Assembly (NCBI RefSeq): GCF_024054195.1
Contig: NZ_JAMXLB010000001.1
Span: 1,015,583 to 1,079,582, forward strand
Source: Flavobacterium sp. NRK F7
GTDB lineage: Bacteria > Bacteroidota > Bacteroidia > Flavobacteriales > Flavobacteriaceae
Reading direction: 5' to 3'
Length of the DNA: 64,000 bases
The notes beneath the pieces were generated by a model. That model was given only the letters and a program-made list of their open reading frames with translations, did not search any database and had not been told where the DNA came from. Position 1 is the first letter of the stretch. Each line of letters starts with the position of its first letter. A program made the position numbers and the translations under genes. Below are positions 51,111-61,921 of the stretch, one piece after another.

Positions 51111-54100
51111 ATGATTAAACTTTACCATTTAATTTTATTTTCATTTTTCTTCCTGATAAGTCATCAAAACTATAGTCAGCAATATAATTTTGAAGTTATT
51201 AATCAGGAAAAGGGATTCCCGTCTTCTTCTGTAAATAAAATTTTTAAAAGTAGTAATGGGCTACTTTGGTATGGTTCAAATGGAACGGGTTTAATTCGGT
51301 ACGACGGAAACAGTTTCATTAACTACAATAAATATCACGATATTGAGAATTTTTTTATCACGGATATTGCAGAGCACAAAGGAGAGTTACTTTTACTTAC
51401 CAAATACAGAGGTTTATTAGTTTTTAATGGTCAACAATTCACTAAAATTATTGACTATAAGGTGATTAATGACTCGGTAGATGTTATTCAGAAAATTGTC
51501 AAAATTGATACAATTGTATATGGTGTAAGTAAAAAAAGAATTTATTCTATTGAAAAAAACAACAAGATACATCCATTACTTAGTATTGAAGGTAAAGCCA
51601 TCAATACGATAAATGGAGTTACGAATTTGGATAATAATAGTTTATTAATTGCTACAGATAAAGGGCTATATCAATACATAAACAATACCTTTACCTTACT
51701 GGATTTTGCAGATAAAAATATTTGCATTACTCAAAATAAAAAAACTTTTCATTATGTAGGGGACGATCAAGGTCAGATATATATTTTACACTTCAATAAA
51801 GATAAATATATCTATAATCGATTAATTACAACAGTCAAAGATTATAAAGGAACTCCATTAAGTATTAATAATATTTATAAAACCGATTCTGGGAATATTT
51901 GGGTTTCAGGAAGAGGGTTTGAAGGAGTAGGGGTTATTTATAAAAGCGGAAATTATGTTATTATTGATACTAGAAATGGGTTTCCACATACAGAAATAAA
52001 TGATATTTATGTAGAAAATAGTAGCTTGTCTTTAGCTTCTATAAGTTTAGGAGTAATTCAGTTTAGCAACCAAACTTTTGTTAAATATTCTGACATTCCT
52101 GAGCTCAATACCAAATCGATTTTTTCGATATCAGAATACAAAAACAATCTTTTTGTTTTTAGCAGAGATTATGGGTTAAATAGTTTTCATAGAAAAGATT
52201 TTTTTAACTTAGAGTTTGATCAAAAGTTGCCTTTAGATAAAAGGGTGTCTTGTATGTTGCCTTACGAAAATCAATTGCTTATTGGTTCTGAAAAAGGCTT
52301 GTATGCCTACAGAAAAGACTCGCTAAAGAATGTTTTTCCATCAATTTCTGTAAACACTTTAAAGAAAGATACTCAGAACCGACTTTGGGTAGGGACTTTG
52401 GGTGATGGCTTACTTATTTTAGATGCTAAGTTTCAAGTAAAAGCTCATTTTTTTAAAAATAGTAAAGTACAAAATGTTTATAATATTGAACAAGTTGAAG
52501 AAAACAGATGGTTAGTTGCGACTGGATTAGGTCTTTATACTTTAGAAAATAAGGACGGCCAATTTGTTGTTACCAAAAAGATTTTAGATAAGTTGCTTTT
52601 TTTAAGTGCTCGAGACAAATACAATACCATTTGGTATGCTGGAGAAAGTAAAATCTATTCTGTTAATAAAGACTATAAAATTAAATCATTTGGAACTAAT
52701 GATGGACTTTCCTCCACGTTGATTTACACTTTTACAGGAATTAAAGATAATATTTTAGTGGGCTCCAATTTAGGATTGGAACGCATTACTTCTAGCAAAG
52801 AAGGAGGGATTGTAAACATCGAAAGTTTGAATTCCAGTAATATGTTTGATGGAATTGAAACGAATACTAAAGCTGATTTTGTAGATGAAGAAGGGAATAT
52901 TTATTTGGGAACTGTAAAAGGACTATACAAATACTATTATAAAAATCAAAAACTACATAATTCTGATAAATCGGCTCCCATTTTCATTACAAAGTTATTA
53001 GTGAACAATCATGAATACGACGTTGAGTCGAAAAGTAATAAGTATTTTAATGTACCCGATGAAAATCATAGTTTTAATCACGCAGAAAACTCCATTACAT
53101 TTCATATTGGCCAAATAAATAATTCCTTAGCTGAAAATAATTATTATTCCTATAAACTGAAAGGGCTTAATGATTTTTGGACAAAACCTACTAAAAATAA
53201 AGATATAAATTACTATAATTTGCCTCCTGGGAATTATAGATTTTATGTAAAAGAAGTGGACACTTTAGGAAATGATTTAGGGAATATAACCTATTATTCT
53301 TTTGTTATCGAAACCCCTTTTTATACTACTTGGTGGTTTATTTTATTAATCTGCTCCTTGACGATTTTTGCCTTTAACTATTTAGTTCGCGATTCGTCTA
53401 AATACAATAAAGATTTTGTTAAAAATATTTCTGAAAATGAACTTCAATACGATTTAAAAAATTACTTTTTATATTTTGGAATCATCATTATAACCACTCA
53501 AATAGCTTATTTTGTATTTGAAATTTATAATGAGAATGAGGTAATAACAAAAATCATTTTAGGTTTTTGTGCCATATTCCTTTATCTATTTTCCTACATA
53601 CAAAAAATTAAAAAGAATTTGGAATGGATATTTAGATTCTTTTTTATAATTATCACCTTAGTTGTATTAAATAATTTAAGCTACTCAGAAATAAATTTTG
53701 TCAATTTTTCTGAATTTTTATTATTGTTATTCTTTTCCTATAATGTTTTTAAAAAGTTCAGAAACTATATTATCTACACCATTATTATCATCTCATTAGT
53801 AGTTTGTTTTTTAATTTTAGAAGATGAAAATAAAGGAATTTATATTCAGTTGGTTAGTGCGTCTTTTATAATTACAATTATCAATTTTTATAGAAGAATT
53901 AATTTTTTAAATACTCACGATAAATTAGTTTTTACCAATAATATTATCAATCAGTCCAATTCCATTACTATTGCTTGTAATAAATTTGGAAGTGTGGCTT
54001 TTTGTAGCGACTCTATTGTAGGTATTTTAGGATACGCTCCAGATGAAGTATTAGGTTATAATTTTTGGAATCTAACGGAAGATAAAGAATTTGAAAAAAT

Positions 54101-57083
54101 TGATTATAATCTTAAATTTCAGCCCAATACGATTCATATTAGAAAATTAAAAGCCCAATCGGGTGAGTATAAATTTATTCAATGGAGTGATTTTAAATAT
54201 TCGGATGATTTATTTATTGCAACAGGTCATGATATTACTCAAAAGATTATTGCAGAAAACGAATACCAAGCTTTAATTCAAAATGCACCCGATATTATTT
54301 ATGATATTAGTAAAAATGGAATCATCACTCTAATCAATGATGCTTGTTTACGAATTTTAGGATATCGAAAAGAAGAGATAATTGGAACTCATTTTACGAA
54401 TTTTTTATCGCCCGAAGAAAAAGAAAACTCCTTAAAATATTATGTTCCTGAAAACGATGAGCAAAATGATTTTGAAGCGTATGTGCTACCCGTTATTGCT
54501 AAATCAGGTAAAATAGTTTGGTTTTCGCAAAAAGTAAGAATTAAAAGAAATCTAGATAACCAACTCATCGGTTTTTCATGTGTTATGAGAGATATTACCA
54601 GTACAAAAAAACTGGAAGAGCAGATTATTTATAAGAATAATATTTTAACGCATTTATCAAAATATACGAATAAACTCATTCAAAAAGATGATTTGGATAA
54701 AATTTTTGATAAGACTTTAGGAGATTTTACAAAAGCCATTCATTCCGATCGCGTTTGTTTTTATGAATATGACCCTATAGAAAAAGAAGTAAATCAAAAA
54801 TTTGAATGGTTTGCTAATGATGACCAATTGAATATTAATAATCCTCATTTTCAAGGCTTAAAAGAAGCGAGCTATCCCAAAATATTTGAAAGGTTATTTC
54901 AAAATAAATCCTATCAAATTATTACTGACCAAGTAGAAGATCCAATACATAAGAAAAGATTGCAAGAGCGAGGCATTCTTTCAGCATTATTAATTCCTGT
55001 ATTTCATATTGATAGACTGATTGGTTATATTGGATTTGATAATTTTAAAATCGTTCGAGTTTGGGATAAAGAAGAAATTATTATTTTAGAAACACTAGCA
55101 AACAATATTGCAACTTCTATTATTAGAATCAAAAATAAACAAGGCTTACAAGAAAGTGAAGAAAAATTCAAATTGTTAGCAAATAATATTCCTGGTGGTG
55201 TTTATTTAGTAAAATTTGATGAAAATAGAACCAAAGTCTTTTTGAACGATGAGTTTGAAAAACTAACGGGCTACTCTAAAGATGATTTCTTTTCGGAGAG
55301 AGTAAAACTACATGAACTTTATCATCCTGATGATAGAGAAAAAGCTATCGTGGAAATTGGAAAAGCCATCCAAGAAAAAAAATCGTTTTTAGTAACGAGT
55401 AGATTAGTTAAAAAAGACGGAAGCATTATTTGGATAGAAGAACACGGTGAAGCAGTAACAGTAAACGGAGTTGTGGAATATTTAGAAGGAGTTTTAATTG
55501 ATATCACCGAAAGAAAAAAAGCAGAGGAAGCCATTTTAGCTCGTGAATTAGCAGAAACTTCTAATAAAGCCAAATCGGAATTCTTGGCGAATATGAGCCA
55601 CGAAATTAGAACCCCATTAAATGGAATTATAGGATTTAGTAAATTGTTATTAAATACCAGTATTTCAGAAGTGCAAAAACAATATTTGCAAACAGTAAAT
55701 CAATCTGCAGAGTCCTTGCTTGATGTAGTGAATGATATACTAGATTTATCTAAAATTGAAGCTGGTAAATTAACGTTAGAAAACAGCAAAACAAACCTGC
55801 ATAGTATTATAAACCAATCCGTCGATATGGTCAAATTTACTGCGCATCAAAAAAATATTGAATTGATTGTAAATGTCCAAGAAGATATAGAATCTACGAT
55901 TTGGACCGATGAAGTGCGACTCAAACAAATTTTACAAAATTTATTAAGTAATGCGGTTAAATTTACCTTAAAAGGTCAAATTGAACTCAATATTAAGGCT
56001 GTTAAAGTAAATAAACAACATTCTAAAATACAATTTGAAGTAAAAGATACGGGTATTGGTATAAAACCAGAAAATAAAGGTAAAATATTAGAAGCCTTTT
56101 CTCAAGAAGACAGTTCTACAACTCGAAATTTTGGAGGTACAGGTTTAGGTTTGTCCATTACCAATAGTCTTCTAAAATTAATGGATAGTCAATTAGAGAT
56201 ATCCAGTGAAGTTAAAAAAGGAAGTTGTTTTAGTTTTGAAATCGTCTTAAAAACGGAAACTTGTGAAAACAAAAATATATTGCTCAATAACAAATTTAAA
56301 AAAGCAATAGTTGTTGAAGATAATACTTTGGTATGCGAAGTTATTGAAAGAATGTTCCGCTCACTCGAATTACCTTGTCTAACCCTTTCTTCCAAAGAAA
56401 ACTTGGTTTCTGAAATTAAAGAAGCTACAGCATATGACTTAATTCTTATTGATTATGAATTCCTAAATAGAAAAATGACCCAAGAAATAATCGAATTAGT
56501 GAGTCAAAATCAGGAAAGACATTTAATCATTATGCAAAACTCTACGTCCGATTTTATTTCAAACAAAGATTTTGTGAATGTTCACAATATTATTAAACCT
56601 TTGAAAATCAATGTACTTCAAAATTATTTAAATAAGATTAATAATCCTTTTGTTGGAGATGAAATTACTCCTTCCGATTTGGTTGAAGTCAATAAAAACA
56701 AGATTAATATTCTAATTGTTGAAGATAATAAAGTCAATATGTTGTTGACAAAAACATTGGTCACTAGAGCTTTTCCAAATGCAGTTATATCAGAAGCTTC
56801 AAACGGTCTTCAAGCTGTAGAAGTATTTAAAAATGCAAAACCAGAAATTATATTAATGGACATTCAAATGCCTGTAATGAATGGTTATGAAGCCACAGAA
56901 TTAATTCGTAAAGTGGATAAAGACGTGGTGATTATTGCTTTAACCGCTGGAGTTATCACAGGAGAAAAAGAAAAATGCTTAGACATTGGAATGAATGATT
57001 TTATCCTAAAACCTATCGATAAAGATTATTTTGAAAAAACCGTAATAAAATGGATAAAAACGGTGCATAAAATTTCCGTTTAG
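51111..57083 (+). CDS. Giant hybrid sensor kinase (Reg_prop / PAS / GAF / HK / REC)
   Basis: A 1990-aa protein. Signal peptide (1-22), a two-component-regulator propeller (about 25-650, Reg_prop repeats such as [19 protein letters not shown]), a Y_Y_Y domain (about 657-737), one membrane helix (738-758), about six more helices (784-934), two PAS domains (943-1167), GAF (1177-1340), a third PAS (1347-1474), HisKA with His1497 ([12 protein letters not shown]), ATPase (1597-1710; [15 protein letters not shown]), a weak receiver (1727-1840) and a full receiver with Asp1917 (ILMDIQMP). The architecture is like Bacteroidetes hybrid two-component systems but without the AraC output. Start at 51111 gives the signal peptide. 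Confidence 0.9.
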   Translation: MIKLYHLILFSFFFLISHQNYSQQYNFEVINQEKGFPSSSVNKIFKSSNGLLWYGSNGTGLIRYDGNSFINYNKYHDIENFFITDIAEHKGELLLLTKYRGLLVFNGQQFTKIIDYKVINDSVDVIQKIVKIDTIVYGVSKKRIYSIEKNNKIHPLLSIEGKAINTINGVTNLDNNSLLIATDKGLYQYINNTFTLLDFADKNICITQNKKTFHYVGDDQGQIYILHFNKDKYIYNRLITTVKDYKGTPLSINNIYKTDSGNIWVSGRGFEGVGVIYKSGNYVIIDTRNGFPHTEINDIYVENSSLSLASISLGVIQFSNQTFVKYSDIPELNTKSIFSISEYKNNLFVFSRDYGLNSFHRKDFFNLEFDQKLPLDKRVSCMLPYENQLLIGSEKGLYAYRKDSLKNVFPSISVNTLKKDTQNRLWVGTLGDGLLILDAKFQVKAHFFKNSKVQNVYNIEQVEENRWLVATGLGLYTLENKDGQFVVTKKILDKLLFLSARDKYNTIWYAGESKIYSVNKDYKIKSFGTNDGLSSTLIYTFTGIKDNILVGSNLGLERITSSKEGGIVNIESLNSSNMFDGIETNTKADFVDEEGNIYLGTVKGLYKYYYKNQKLHNSDKSAPIFITKLLVNNHEYDVESKSNKYFNVPDENHSFNHAENSITFHIGQINNSLAENNYYSYKLKGLNDFWTKPTKNKDINYYNLPPGNYRFYVKEVDTLGNDLGNITYYSFVIETPFYTTWWFILLICSLTIFAFNYLVRDSSKYNKDFVKNISENELQYDLKNYFLYFGIIIITTQIAYFVFEIYNENEVITKIILGFCAIFLYLFSYIQKIKKNLEWIFRFFFIIITLVVLNNLSYSEINFVNFSEFLLLLFFSYNVFKKFRNYIIYTIIIISLVVCFLILEDENKGIYIQLVSASFIITIINFYRRINFLNTHDKLVFTNNIINQSNSITIACNKFGSVAFCSDSIVGILGYAPDEVLGYNFWNLTEDKEFEKIDYNLKFQPNTIHIRKLKAQSGEYKFIQWSDFKYSDDLFIATGHDITQKIIAENEYQALIQNAPDIIYDISKNGIITLINDACLRILGYRKEEIIGTHFTNFLSPEEKENSLKYYVPENDEQNDFEAYVLPVIAKSGKIVWFSQKVRIKRNLDNQLIGFSCVMRDITSTKKLEEQIIYKNNILTHLSKYTNKLIQKDDLDKIFDKTLGDFTKAIHSDRVCFYEYDPIEKEVNQKFEWFANDDQLNINNPHFQGLKEASYPKIFERLFQNKSYQIITDQVEDPIHKKRLQERGILSALLIPVFHIDRLIGYIGFDNFKIVRVWDKEEIIILETLANNIATSIIRIKNKQGLQESEEKFKLLANNIPGGVYLVKFDENRTKVFLNDEFEKLTGYSKDDFFSERVKLHELYHPDDREKAIVEIGKAIQEKKSFLVTSRLVKKDGSIIWIEEHGEAVTVNGVVEYLEGVLIDITERKKAEEAILARELAETSNKAKSEFLANMSHEIRTPLNGIIGFSKLLLNTSISEVQKQYLQTVNQSAESLLDVVNDILDLSKIEAGKLTLENSKTNLHSIINQSVDMVKFTAHQKNIELIVNVQEDIESTIWTDEVRLKQILQNLLSNAVKFTLKGQIELNIKAVKVNKQHSKIQFEVKDTGIGIKPENKGKILEAFSQEDSSTTRNFGGTGLGLSITNSLLKLMDSQLEISSEVKKGSCFSFEIVLKTETCENKNILLNNKFKKAIVVEDNTLVCEVIERMFRSLELPCLTLSSKENLVSEIKEATAYDLILIDYEFLNRKMTQEIIELVSQNQERHLIIMQNSTSDFISNKDFVNVHNIIKPLKINVLQNYLNKINNPFVGDEITPSDLVEVNKNKINILIVEDNKVNMLLTKTLVTRAFPNAVISEASNGLQAVEVFKNAKPEIILMDIQMPVMNGYEATELIRKVDKDVVIIALTAGVITGEKEKCLDIGMNDFILKPIDKDYFEKTVIKWIKTVHKISV

Positions 57084-57091
57084 TATCTTTG
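57084..57091 (+). promoter_or_regulatory. -7 promoter box for HMG-CoA reductase
   Basis: TATCTTTG fits TAnnTTTG and begins one base after the kinase stop codon. It contains the TTG (57089) that opens the longer frame, so the start must be downstream. Confidence 0.6.
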
Positions 57092-57106
57092 CAGTTACTA
57101 AAAAAG

Positions 57107-58435
57107 ATGAGATCATTTATGATGCAAAATATAAAAGGTTTTTCTAAACTAACCAAAGAAGAAAAAATCGATTGGATTGCTACCACTTATTTTGTCAATC
57201 CCAAAGAAGCGAAACAAATTGTGACCCAATATTGGAATTCCAATGAAGATTTACAAAAGCTTCACGACGAATTTATTGAAAACACCATTACCAATTTCTA
57301 TTTGCCTTATGGTGTAGCCCCTAATTTTAGTATCAATGGTAAAAGCTACACAGTTCCTATGGCTATTGAAGAAAGTTCGGTTGTGGCAGCGGCTTCTAAA
57401 GCAGCCAAATTTTGGGGTGAAAGAGGTGGTTTTAAAGCAACTGTAATCAATACCGAAAAAATAGGTCAAGTGCATTTCTTGTTTCAAGGAGCATTTGAAA
57501 AATTAGAAACTTTTTTCAATACAATTAAACCTCGATTCTTTGCGGATACCGAAAACGCAACCAAAAACATGCAAAAACGCGGTGGTGGTATTTTGGATAT
57601 CCAATTAAAAAATAAAACACACGAGCTGCCAAACTACTATCAATTACATGCTACTTTTAATACCAAAGATAGTATGGGTGCTAATTTTATTAATACTTGC
57701 TTAGAACAATTCGCTAAAACATTGGAAAACGAAGCTCACGATTACGAAGCGTTTACAGAAACTGAAAAAAACATTCAGGTAGTCATGAGTATTCTAAGTA
57801 ATTATGTGCCAAATTGTGTCGTACGAGCTGAGGTTTCTTGTCCGGTAGACCAAATGAGCGAGGATGCCAACATCAACCCTCGTGAATTTGCTGAAAAGTT
57901 TGTTACAGCGGTCAATATTGCAGAAGTCGAACCTTATCGAGCAGTAACACATAACAAAGGCATCATGAACGGAATTGATGCAGTGGTATTAGCAACAGGT
58001 AACGATTTTAGAGCGGTGGAAGCTGGCGTACACGCTTACGCAAGTCAGTCAGGACACTATCGTAGTTTGTCTCATGCCAAAATTGAAAACGATATTTTTA
58101 CCTTTTGGATTGAAGTACCTTTGGCTTTAGGAACCATTGGCGGACTCACGAGTTTGCATCCTTTGGTAAAATTTTCATTGCAAATGTTGGGCAACCCAAG
58201 CGCAGAAGAACTCATGCAAATTGTAGCGGTAACGGGTCTGGCACAAAATTTTGCTGCCGTTCGTTCGTTAACTACTACAGGTATTCAGCAAGGGCACATG
58301 AAAATGCATATTAATAACATTTTGAATCAACACCAAGCGACTAAAGAAGAAAAAATAAAAGTATTGGATTACTTCAAAAACATCACTATTTCCCATAGTT
58401 TAGTGGTGGATTATTTAGAAAGTTTACGCCAATAA
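57107..58435 (+). CDS. Hydroxymethylglutaryl-CoA reductase (class II)
   Basis: A 442-aa enzyme of the mevalonate pathway that reduces HMG-CoA to mevalonate. Catalytic residues of class II enzymes are visible: Glu in MAIEESSVVAAASKAA, Lys in AVTHNKGIMNGIDAVVLATGND (with the Asp just downstream), and His in QQGHMKMH. GGTI-like cofactor motif: LGTIGGLTSLHP. I start at 57107 (MRSFMMQ); MMQNIKGF at 57119 is a possible alternative, because the -7 box at 57084 would leave a leader of only about 9 bases. The GHMP kinase downstream shares the pathway. Confidence 0.93.
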   Translation: MRSFMMQNIKGFSKLTKEEKIDWIATTYFVNPKEAKQIVTQYWNSNEDLQKLHDEFIENTITNFYLPYGVAPNFSINGKSYTVPMAIEESSVVAAASKAAKFWGERGGFKATVINTEKIGQVHFLFQGAFEKLETFFNTIKPRFFADTENATKNMQKRGGGILDIQLKNKTHELPNYYQLHATFNTKDSMGANFINTCLEQFAKTLENEAHDYEAFTETEKNIQVVMSILSNYVPNCVVRAEVSCPVDQMSEDANINPREFAEKFVTAVNIAEVEPYRAVTHNKGIMNGIDAVVLATGNDFRAVEAGVHAYASQSGHYRSLSHAKIENDIFTFWIEVPLALGTIGGLTSLHPLVKFSLQMLGNPSAEELMQIVAVTGLAQNFAAVRSLTTTGIQQGHMKMHINNILNQHQATKEEKIKVLDYFKNITISHSLVVDYLESLRQ

Positions 58436-58440
58436 TTTTT

Positions 58441-58538
58441 GGAGCTATTTCCTGCTGTACGCTATATCTTTTTTATTTTGTCACCTCGAGCGCAGTCGAG
58501 AGGCCAAAATAAAAAAGGATGCCGCTTCCATCAGGGCT
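58441..58538. repeat. Nested-hairpin intergenic repeat
   Basis: An outer arm ATCTTTTTTATTTTG (58466-58480) pairs with CAAAATAAAAAAGGAT (58505-58520); inside it CTCGA-gcgcag-TCGAG makes a second hairpin (58485-58500). The flanks AGCTATTTCCTGCTGTACGC and GCCGCTTCCATCAGGGCT are weakly inverted. I recall both the GAGCGCAGTCGAGAGG core and the outer sequence as recurrent in Flavobacterium intergenic regions. Confidence 0.65.
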
Positions 58539-58550
58539 AAAAACACAATC

Positions 58551-59474
58551 ATGCAAGAAAAAATATTTTACAGTAACGGAAAACTACTCCTTACAGGAGA
58601 ATATGTGGTTCTGGATGGAGCTAAAGCTTTGGCTGTACCTACTCAATTCGGACAAAATTTAGTCGTAAATGCAGGTAGCAACAAAGAAATACATTGGACA
58701 AGCTACGATTCCGATGGTACCATTTGGTTTCAAGACACGCTTACTTTTGAAGCGATTCAAACCAAAGACCTTCAAGAATCTCATTCAAAAATTAAAAATA
58801 CCTTACTAGAAATTCTGCATCAAGCTTTTCTTCAAAATCCAAGTTTTATCTTAGAAAGTGAAGGCTATACGATTACGACTCATCTTACTTTTCCACAACT
58901 TTGGGGTTTGGGAACGTCTTCTACATTAATAAACAATATTGGCTTTTGGCTAGAAATTGATGCTTTCGAATTATTACAAAAAAGCTTTGGAGGTAGCGGT
59001 TACGATGTAGCCTGTGCTCAAAATGGCGAACCTATATTGTACACTATTGAAAATGGCAAGCCTACCGTTGAGGTGGTTGCTTTCAATCCGCCGTTTAAAG
59101 AAAACATTCACTTTGTTTATTTGAATAAAAAGCAAAGCAGTAAATCGGCGATTTCTAATTATATCAATAAACAACATCGTGTAGATAAAGTAATTGCAAA
59201 AATCAATGCCATTACGCAAGAAGCCTTAACGGTTCAAGAAGGACGCGATTTTGCTTTACTCATGGAAAAGCACCAAGCCATTATGAGCGATGTGTTAGAA
59301 ACCGAAACCGTAAAAGAACAACTCTTCCCCGATTTTAAAGGTGTGGTTAAAAGTTTAGGAGCTTGGGGAGGCGATTTTGTAATGGTACTCTCTAAAAACG
59401 ACCCAACCGATTATTTTGTAGCCAAAGGGTATCCAACTATTCTGAGTTATGAAGACATGGTGTTGGGTAACTAA
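58551..59474 (+). CDS. GYDIA-family GHMP kinase (mevalonate pathway)
   Basis: A 307-aa kinase. The N-terminus SNGKLLLTGEYVVLDGAKAL is the GHMP start; the ATP loop is WGLGTSSTLINNI, and the GYD motif that names this Bacteroidetes subgroup is in GGSGYDVACAQNG. It phosphorylates mevalonate or phosphomevalonate in isoprenoid synthesis; which step is not clear from sequence. It follows HMG-CoA reductase after a repeat-bearing spacer of 115 bp, so it may be transcribed separately. Confidence 0.87.
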   Translation: MQEKIFYSNGKLLLTGEYVVLDGAKALAVPTQFGQNLVVNAGSNKEIHWTSYDSDGTIWFQDTLTFEAIQTKDLQESHSKIKNTLLEILHQAFLQNPSFILESEGYTITTHLTFPQLWGLGTSSTLINNIGFWLEIDAFELLQKSFGGSGYDVACAQNGEPILYTIENGKPTVEVVAFNPPFKENIHFVYLNKKQSSKSAISNYINKQHRVDKVIAKINAITQEALTVQEGRDFALLMEKHQAIMSDVLETETVKEQLFPDFKGVVKSLGAWGGDFVMVLSKNDPTDYFVAKGYPTILSYEDMVLGN

Positions 59475-59582
59475 CGTTTCTTTTGTCAAATATCTTCTGT
59501 TCCTAAAAGTGTAAGATTTTCAACAAATTAGGCTTTCTTGTAAAGTTGAATAAAGGGTCTTGTTCATCTCAAAAGAAAAACC

Positions 59583-59590
59583 TACATTTG
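59583..59590 (+). promoter_or_regulatory. -7 promoter box for guaC
   Basis: TACATTTG fits TAnnTTTG, with a TTG at 59560-59562 twenty bases upstream. It is 17 bp before the ATG at 59608 and rules out the in-frame ATG at 59560. Confidence 0.6.
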
Positions 59591-59607
59591 AAAAAAGCAC
59601 TTCAAAA

Positions 59608-60648
59608 ATGAGAATAGAAACCGACTTAAAATTAGGCTTTAAAGACGTAATGATTCGTCCTAAAAGATCCACCTTAAGCAGTAGAGCACAAGTAGATTTA
59701 CAACGCAATTTTAAATTTTTGCACAGCTCGTATGTGTGGAGTGGTGTGCCTATTATGGCTGCGAATATGGATACGGTGGGTACGTTTGAAATGGCTTTGG
59801 CTTTGGCAAAACACCATATTTTTACAGCGGTTCATAAACACTATACTTTAGACGATTGGGCGCAATTTCTCAACAAAATCTCAGATGATTTGTATCAATA
59901 TATTGCAGTCAGTACAGGAACAGGAAAAGAAGACGCAAAAAAGGTACAAGCTATTTTTGAACGTTTTCCAAAACTGCAATTCATTTGTATTGATGTAGCC
60001 AATGGCTATTCCGAGCACTTTGTAAAATTTGTCAAACAAACCCGAAAACAGTTTCCAGATAAAGTCATTATTGCAGGCAATGTAGTAACAGGTGAAATGG
60101 TAGAAGAACTTTTGTTAGCTGGTGCCGATATTATCAAAGTAGGGATTGGACCTGGTTCGGTATGTACCACACGCGTAAAAACAGGAGTAGGGTATCCACA
60201 ATTATCTGCTATTATAGAATGTGCCGATGCGGCTCATGGTTTAGGCGGACAAATTATTAGCGATGGCGGTTGTGCCATTCCAGGTGATGTAGCCAAAGCG
60301 TTTGGAGCAGGAGCCGATTTTGTGATGCTCGGCGGGATGCTTGCCGGTCATGAAGAGAGTGGTGGAGAAGTGATTGAAATAAAAGGAGAAAAATACAAAC
60401 AATTTTATGGCATGAGTTCGGAAACCGCTATGAAAAAGCATGTAGGTGGTGTGGCCAATTATAGAGCCAGTGAAGGGAAAACGGTAAGAGTACCTTTTAG
60501 AGGCAAAGTAGAAGATACCATACAAGATATTTTAGGAGGTTTACGAAGTACCTGTACTTATGTAGGTGCTGCTAAACTCAAAGAACTCACCAAACGCACG
60601 ACTTTTATACGTGTAGCCGAACAGGAGAATAGAGTGTATACTTCATGA
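59608..60648 (+). CDS. guaC: GMP reductase
   Basis: A 346-aa NADPH-dependent enzyme that turns GMP to [23 protein letters not shown] is the usual GuaC start. The IMPDH/GMPR loop carries the catalytic Cys in [37 protein letters not shown] and [16 protein letters not shown] match the barrel and phosphate site. There are no CBS domains, and the flap sequence ([13 protein letters not shown]) is that of GMP reductase, not IMP dehydrogenase. An in-frame upstream ATG lies before the promoter box and is rejected. Confidence 0.94.
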   Translation: MRIETDLKLGFKDVMIRPKRSTLSSRAQVDLQRNFKFLHSSYVWSGVPIMAANMDTVGTFEMALALAKHHIFTAVHKHYTLDDWAQFLNKISDDLYQYIAVSTGTGKEDAKKVQAIFERFPKLQFICIDVANGYSEHFVKFVKQTRKQFPDKVIIAGNVVTGEMVEELLLAGADIIKVGIGPGSVCTTRVKTGVGYPQLSAIIECADAAHGLGGQIISDGGCAIPGDVAKAFGAGADFVMLGGMLAGHEESGGEVIEIKGEKYKQFYGMSSETAMKKHVGGVANYRASEGKTVRVPFRGKVEDTIQDILGGLRSTCTYVGAAKLKELTKRTTFIRVAEQENRVYTS

Positions 60649-60746
60649 TTAAATAACAAAAGCCTATCCAAAAAGCAAAATCTTGTCAAGCTGAACTTGT
60701 TTCAGCTTCTTTTATTTCCATTTACCACACGAATAAATTGCGCAGT

Positions 60747-60995
60747 AGCGTTGCAACAGTCATACTACTACAGTATGTGACGTTGTTTGCAAGTGCAAGA
60801 AGGCATATTCCTGCAGTATTATTTAAATTTACAAGTGCAACAGAGCATACTCCTACAGTATTTTTGAAATTTACAAGTGCAACAGAGTATACTCCTATAG
60901 TATTTTTCAAATTTACAAGTGCAATAGAGCATACTCCTATGGTAAGTGATACTAATTACAAGTGTAGTAGTGTATGTTACTATAGGAAGTGCTTA
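60747..60995. repeat. 42-bp tandem repeat (minisatellite), about 5-6 degenerate units
   Basis: Units at 60747, 60789, 60831, 60873, 60915 and a partial one at 60957, each exactly 42 bp. Units 60831 and 60873 differ at only a few bases. Each carries a small inverted repeat, ATACT-cctac-AGTAT or a variant. Since 42 is a multiple of three, reading frames stay open on both strands (14-residue periods), but neither looks like a real protein. Confidence 0.8.
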
Positions 60996-61042
60996 AAAGA
61001 CGGTTTTCCTTTAGATAGGTAGAGAATGTCTTTTTTAAAATA

Positions 61043-61070
61043 ACAAAAGCCACAGTGAAGTGGCTTTTGT
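61043..61070. terminator. Terminator-like hairpin
   Basis: ACAAAAGCCAC-agtgaa-GTGGCTTTTGT, a perfect 11-bp stem between the minisatellite and the REP-like palindromes. No T-run beyond the stem, so efficiency is uncertain. Confidence 0.6.
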
Positions 61071-61092
61071 GTCTAATTTATTTTGATTGTGG

Positions 61093-61115
61093 GCACGGAA
61101 AGCATTTCCGCGCTA
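61093..61115. repeat. REP-like palindrome, copy 1
   Basis: GCACGGAAAGCATTTCCGCG with a perfect core CGGAAA-gca-TTTCCG (61096-61110), followed by CTA. It matches the second copy at 61171 over GCACGGA and TCCGCGCTA. Similar GCACGGA...CCGCGCTA words recur in flavobacterial intergenic DNA as I recall. Confidence 0.65.
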
Positions 61116-61170
61116 ACGTTGCGTTGATAAATCCGAGCGGTCAGGTTGGCTTTTGTTTTATTTGTTAATT

Positions 61171-61193
61171 GCACGGATTACAAATCCGCGCTA
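61171..61193. repeat. REP-like palindrome, copy 2
   Basis: GCACGGATTACAAATCCGCG with perfect core CGGATT-aca-AATCCG (61174-61188), followed by CTA. Same orientation as copy 1, 78 bp apart. It ends six bases before the stop of the lipoprotein gene. Confidence 0.65.
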
Positions 61194-61198
61194 TCGGA

Positions 61199-61624
61199 TT
61201 ACATTCTATATTTCCTATCCTTATTTGTAAAAGTTATTAAATATTTATCTTTTTTATTTTCATTCATTAATTCTATATAAATATATCTATACTTCCTTAA
61301 TTTTTTAATAGGGACATTTAAAACTGAATTATTAATTTTAATTTCAATATTAGAATTTCTACTAACATATAATCTATCACCATAACCATGATTTATATTC
61401 ATTATACCCTTTCTATAAACAGTATCTTTACTTGAAATAGAAAAAAAATCATTAGGATTAAAAGTAAAGAACATTATGAAAGATTCTCTTTCGGAATTCA
61501 TTATTTTGAAATCAGCATTACTTTTTTCTATATAATCTCTAGTCAAAGTTTTTTTTTCATTTATAATTTTTAATGTAGGTCTACAACTACAACATAAAAT
61601 AATAATAATTAAATATCTGTACAT
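61199..61624 (-). CDS. Orphan small lipoprotein
   Basis: A 141-aa protein (MYRYLIIIILCCSCRPTLKI) with a lipoprotein signal; Cys12 or Cys14 could be lipidated. I start at this Met because the upstream 15 residues of the open frame (MMIKKIIQIIIKKGN) are only a basic, Ile-rich extension. The rest is Lys/Ile/Asn-rich (YIYIELMNENKKDKYLIT) with no domain I recognise. It is more AT-rich than its neighbours and lies between REP-like palindromes, so it may be a recent insertion. Confidence 0.6.
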   Translation of the reverse strand: MYRYLIIIILCCSCRPTLKIINEKKTLTRDYIEKSNADFKIMNSERESFIMFFTFNPNDFFSISSKDTVYRKGIMNINHGYGDRLYVSRNSNIEIKINNSVLNVPIKKLRKYRYIYIELMNENKKDKYLITFTNKDRKYRM

Positions 61625-61682
61625 ATTACCCTTCTTTATTATGATCTGGATTATTTTCTTTATCATCATCCTCTCAGCTGCG

Positions 61683-61700
61683 CAAAGTCTCCCGACTTTG
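61683..61700. repeat. Inverted repeat CAAAGTC-tccc-GACTTTG
   Basis: A perfect 7-bp stem with a 4-base loop, flanked by AGCT on both sides (CTCAGCTGCG / AGCTAAG). It has no T-run and looks like another REP-type element rather than a terminator. It is on the promoter side of the orphan lipoprotein gene. Confidence 0.55.
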
Positions 61701-61856
61701 AGCTAAGATATAAAAAACAGTAACTTAAATAAGTAATATAAATGATTCTTTTATTTGTAAAAAAACTTTCCGCTATTCGGTATTTAATTTATAGGTTATA
61801 CTTTAAGTCTACTTCTCATAAAAATGTAGGTAACTAGGGTAGCAATTGGGTAGCAT

Positions 61857-61870
61857 TACTATATATAGTA
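61857..61870. promoter_or_regulatory. 14-bp palindrome upstream of the S74 surface gene
   Basis: TACTATATATAGTA is a perfect palindrome, 51 bp before the start codon, imperfectly extended to 20 bp. A possible operator; AT-rich sequence makes chance plausible. Confidence 0.3.
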
Positions 61871-61921
61871 GTGTATTTTTTATTTAAATATTTATTTTGC
61901 ATGCTTTAAAAATAAATATTC

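Noticed and set aside
57089..57106. TTG at 57089 as start of HMG-CoA reductase
   Set aside because: It lies inside the TATCTTTG promoter box; a downstream ATG is used.
59560..59607. ATG at 59560 as start of GMP reductase
   Set aside because: It lies upstream of the -7 box at 59583, and the GuaC family begins at [10 protein letters not shown].
60747..60995. CRISPR-like array
   Set aside because: Units are directly adjacent with no unique spacers, and no cas genes are present.
60738..61022. A 94-codon plus-strand frame and a 62-codon minus-strand frame (60722-60910) across the minisatellite
   Set aside because: Both are open only because the 42-bp unit is a multiple of three. They lack a promoter box and show no domain, so I treat the region as a DNA repeat.
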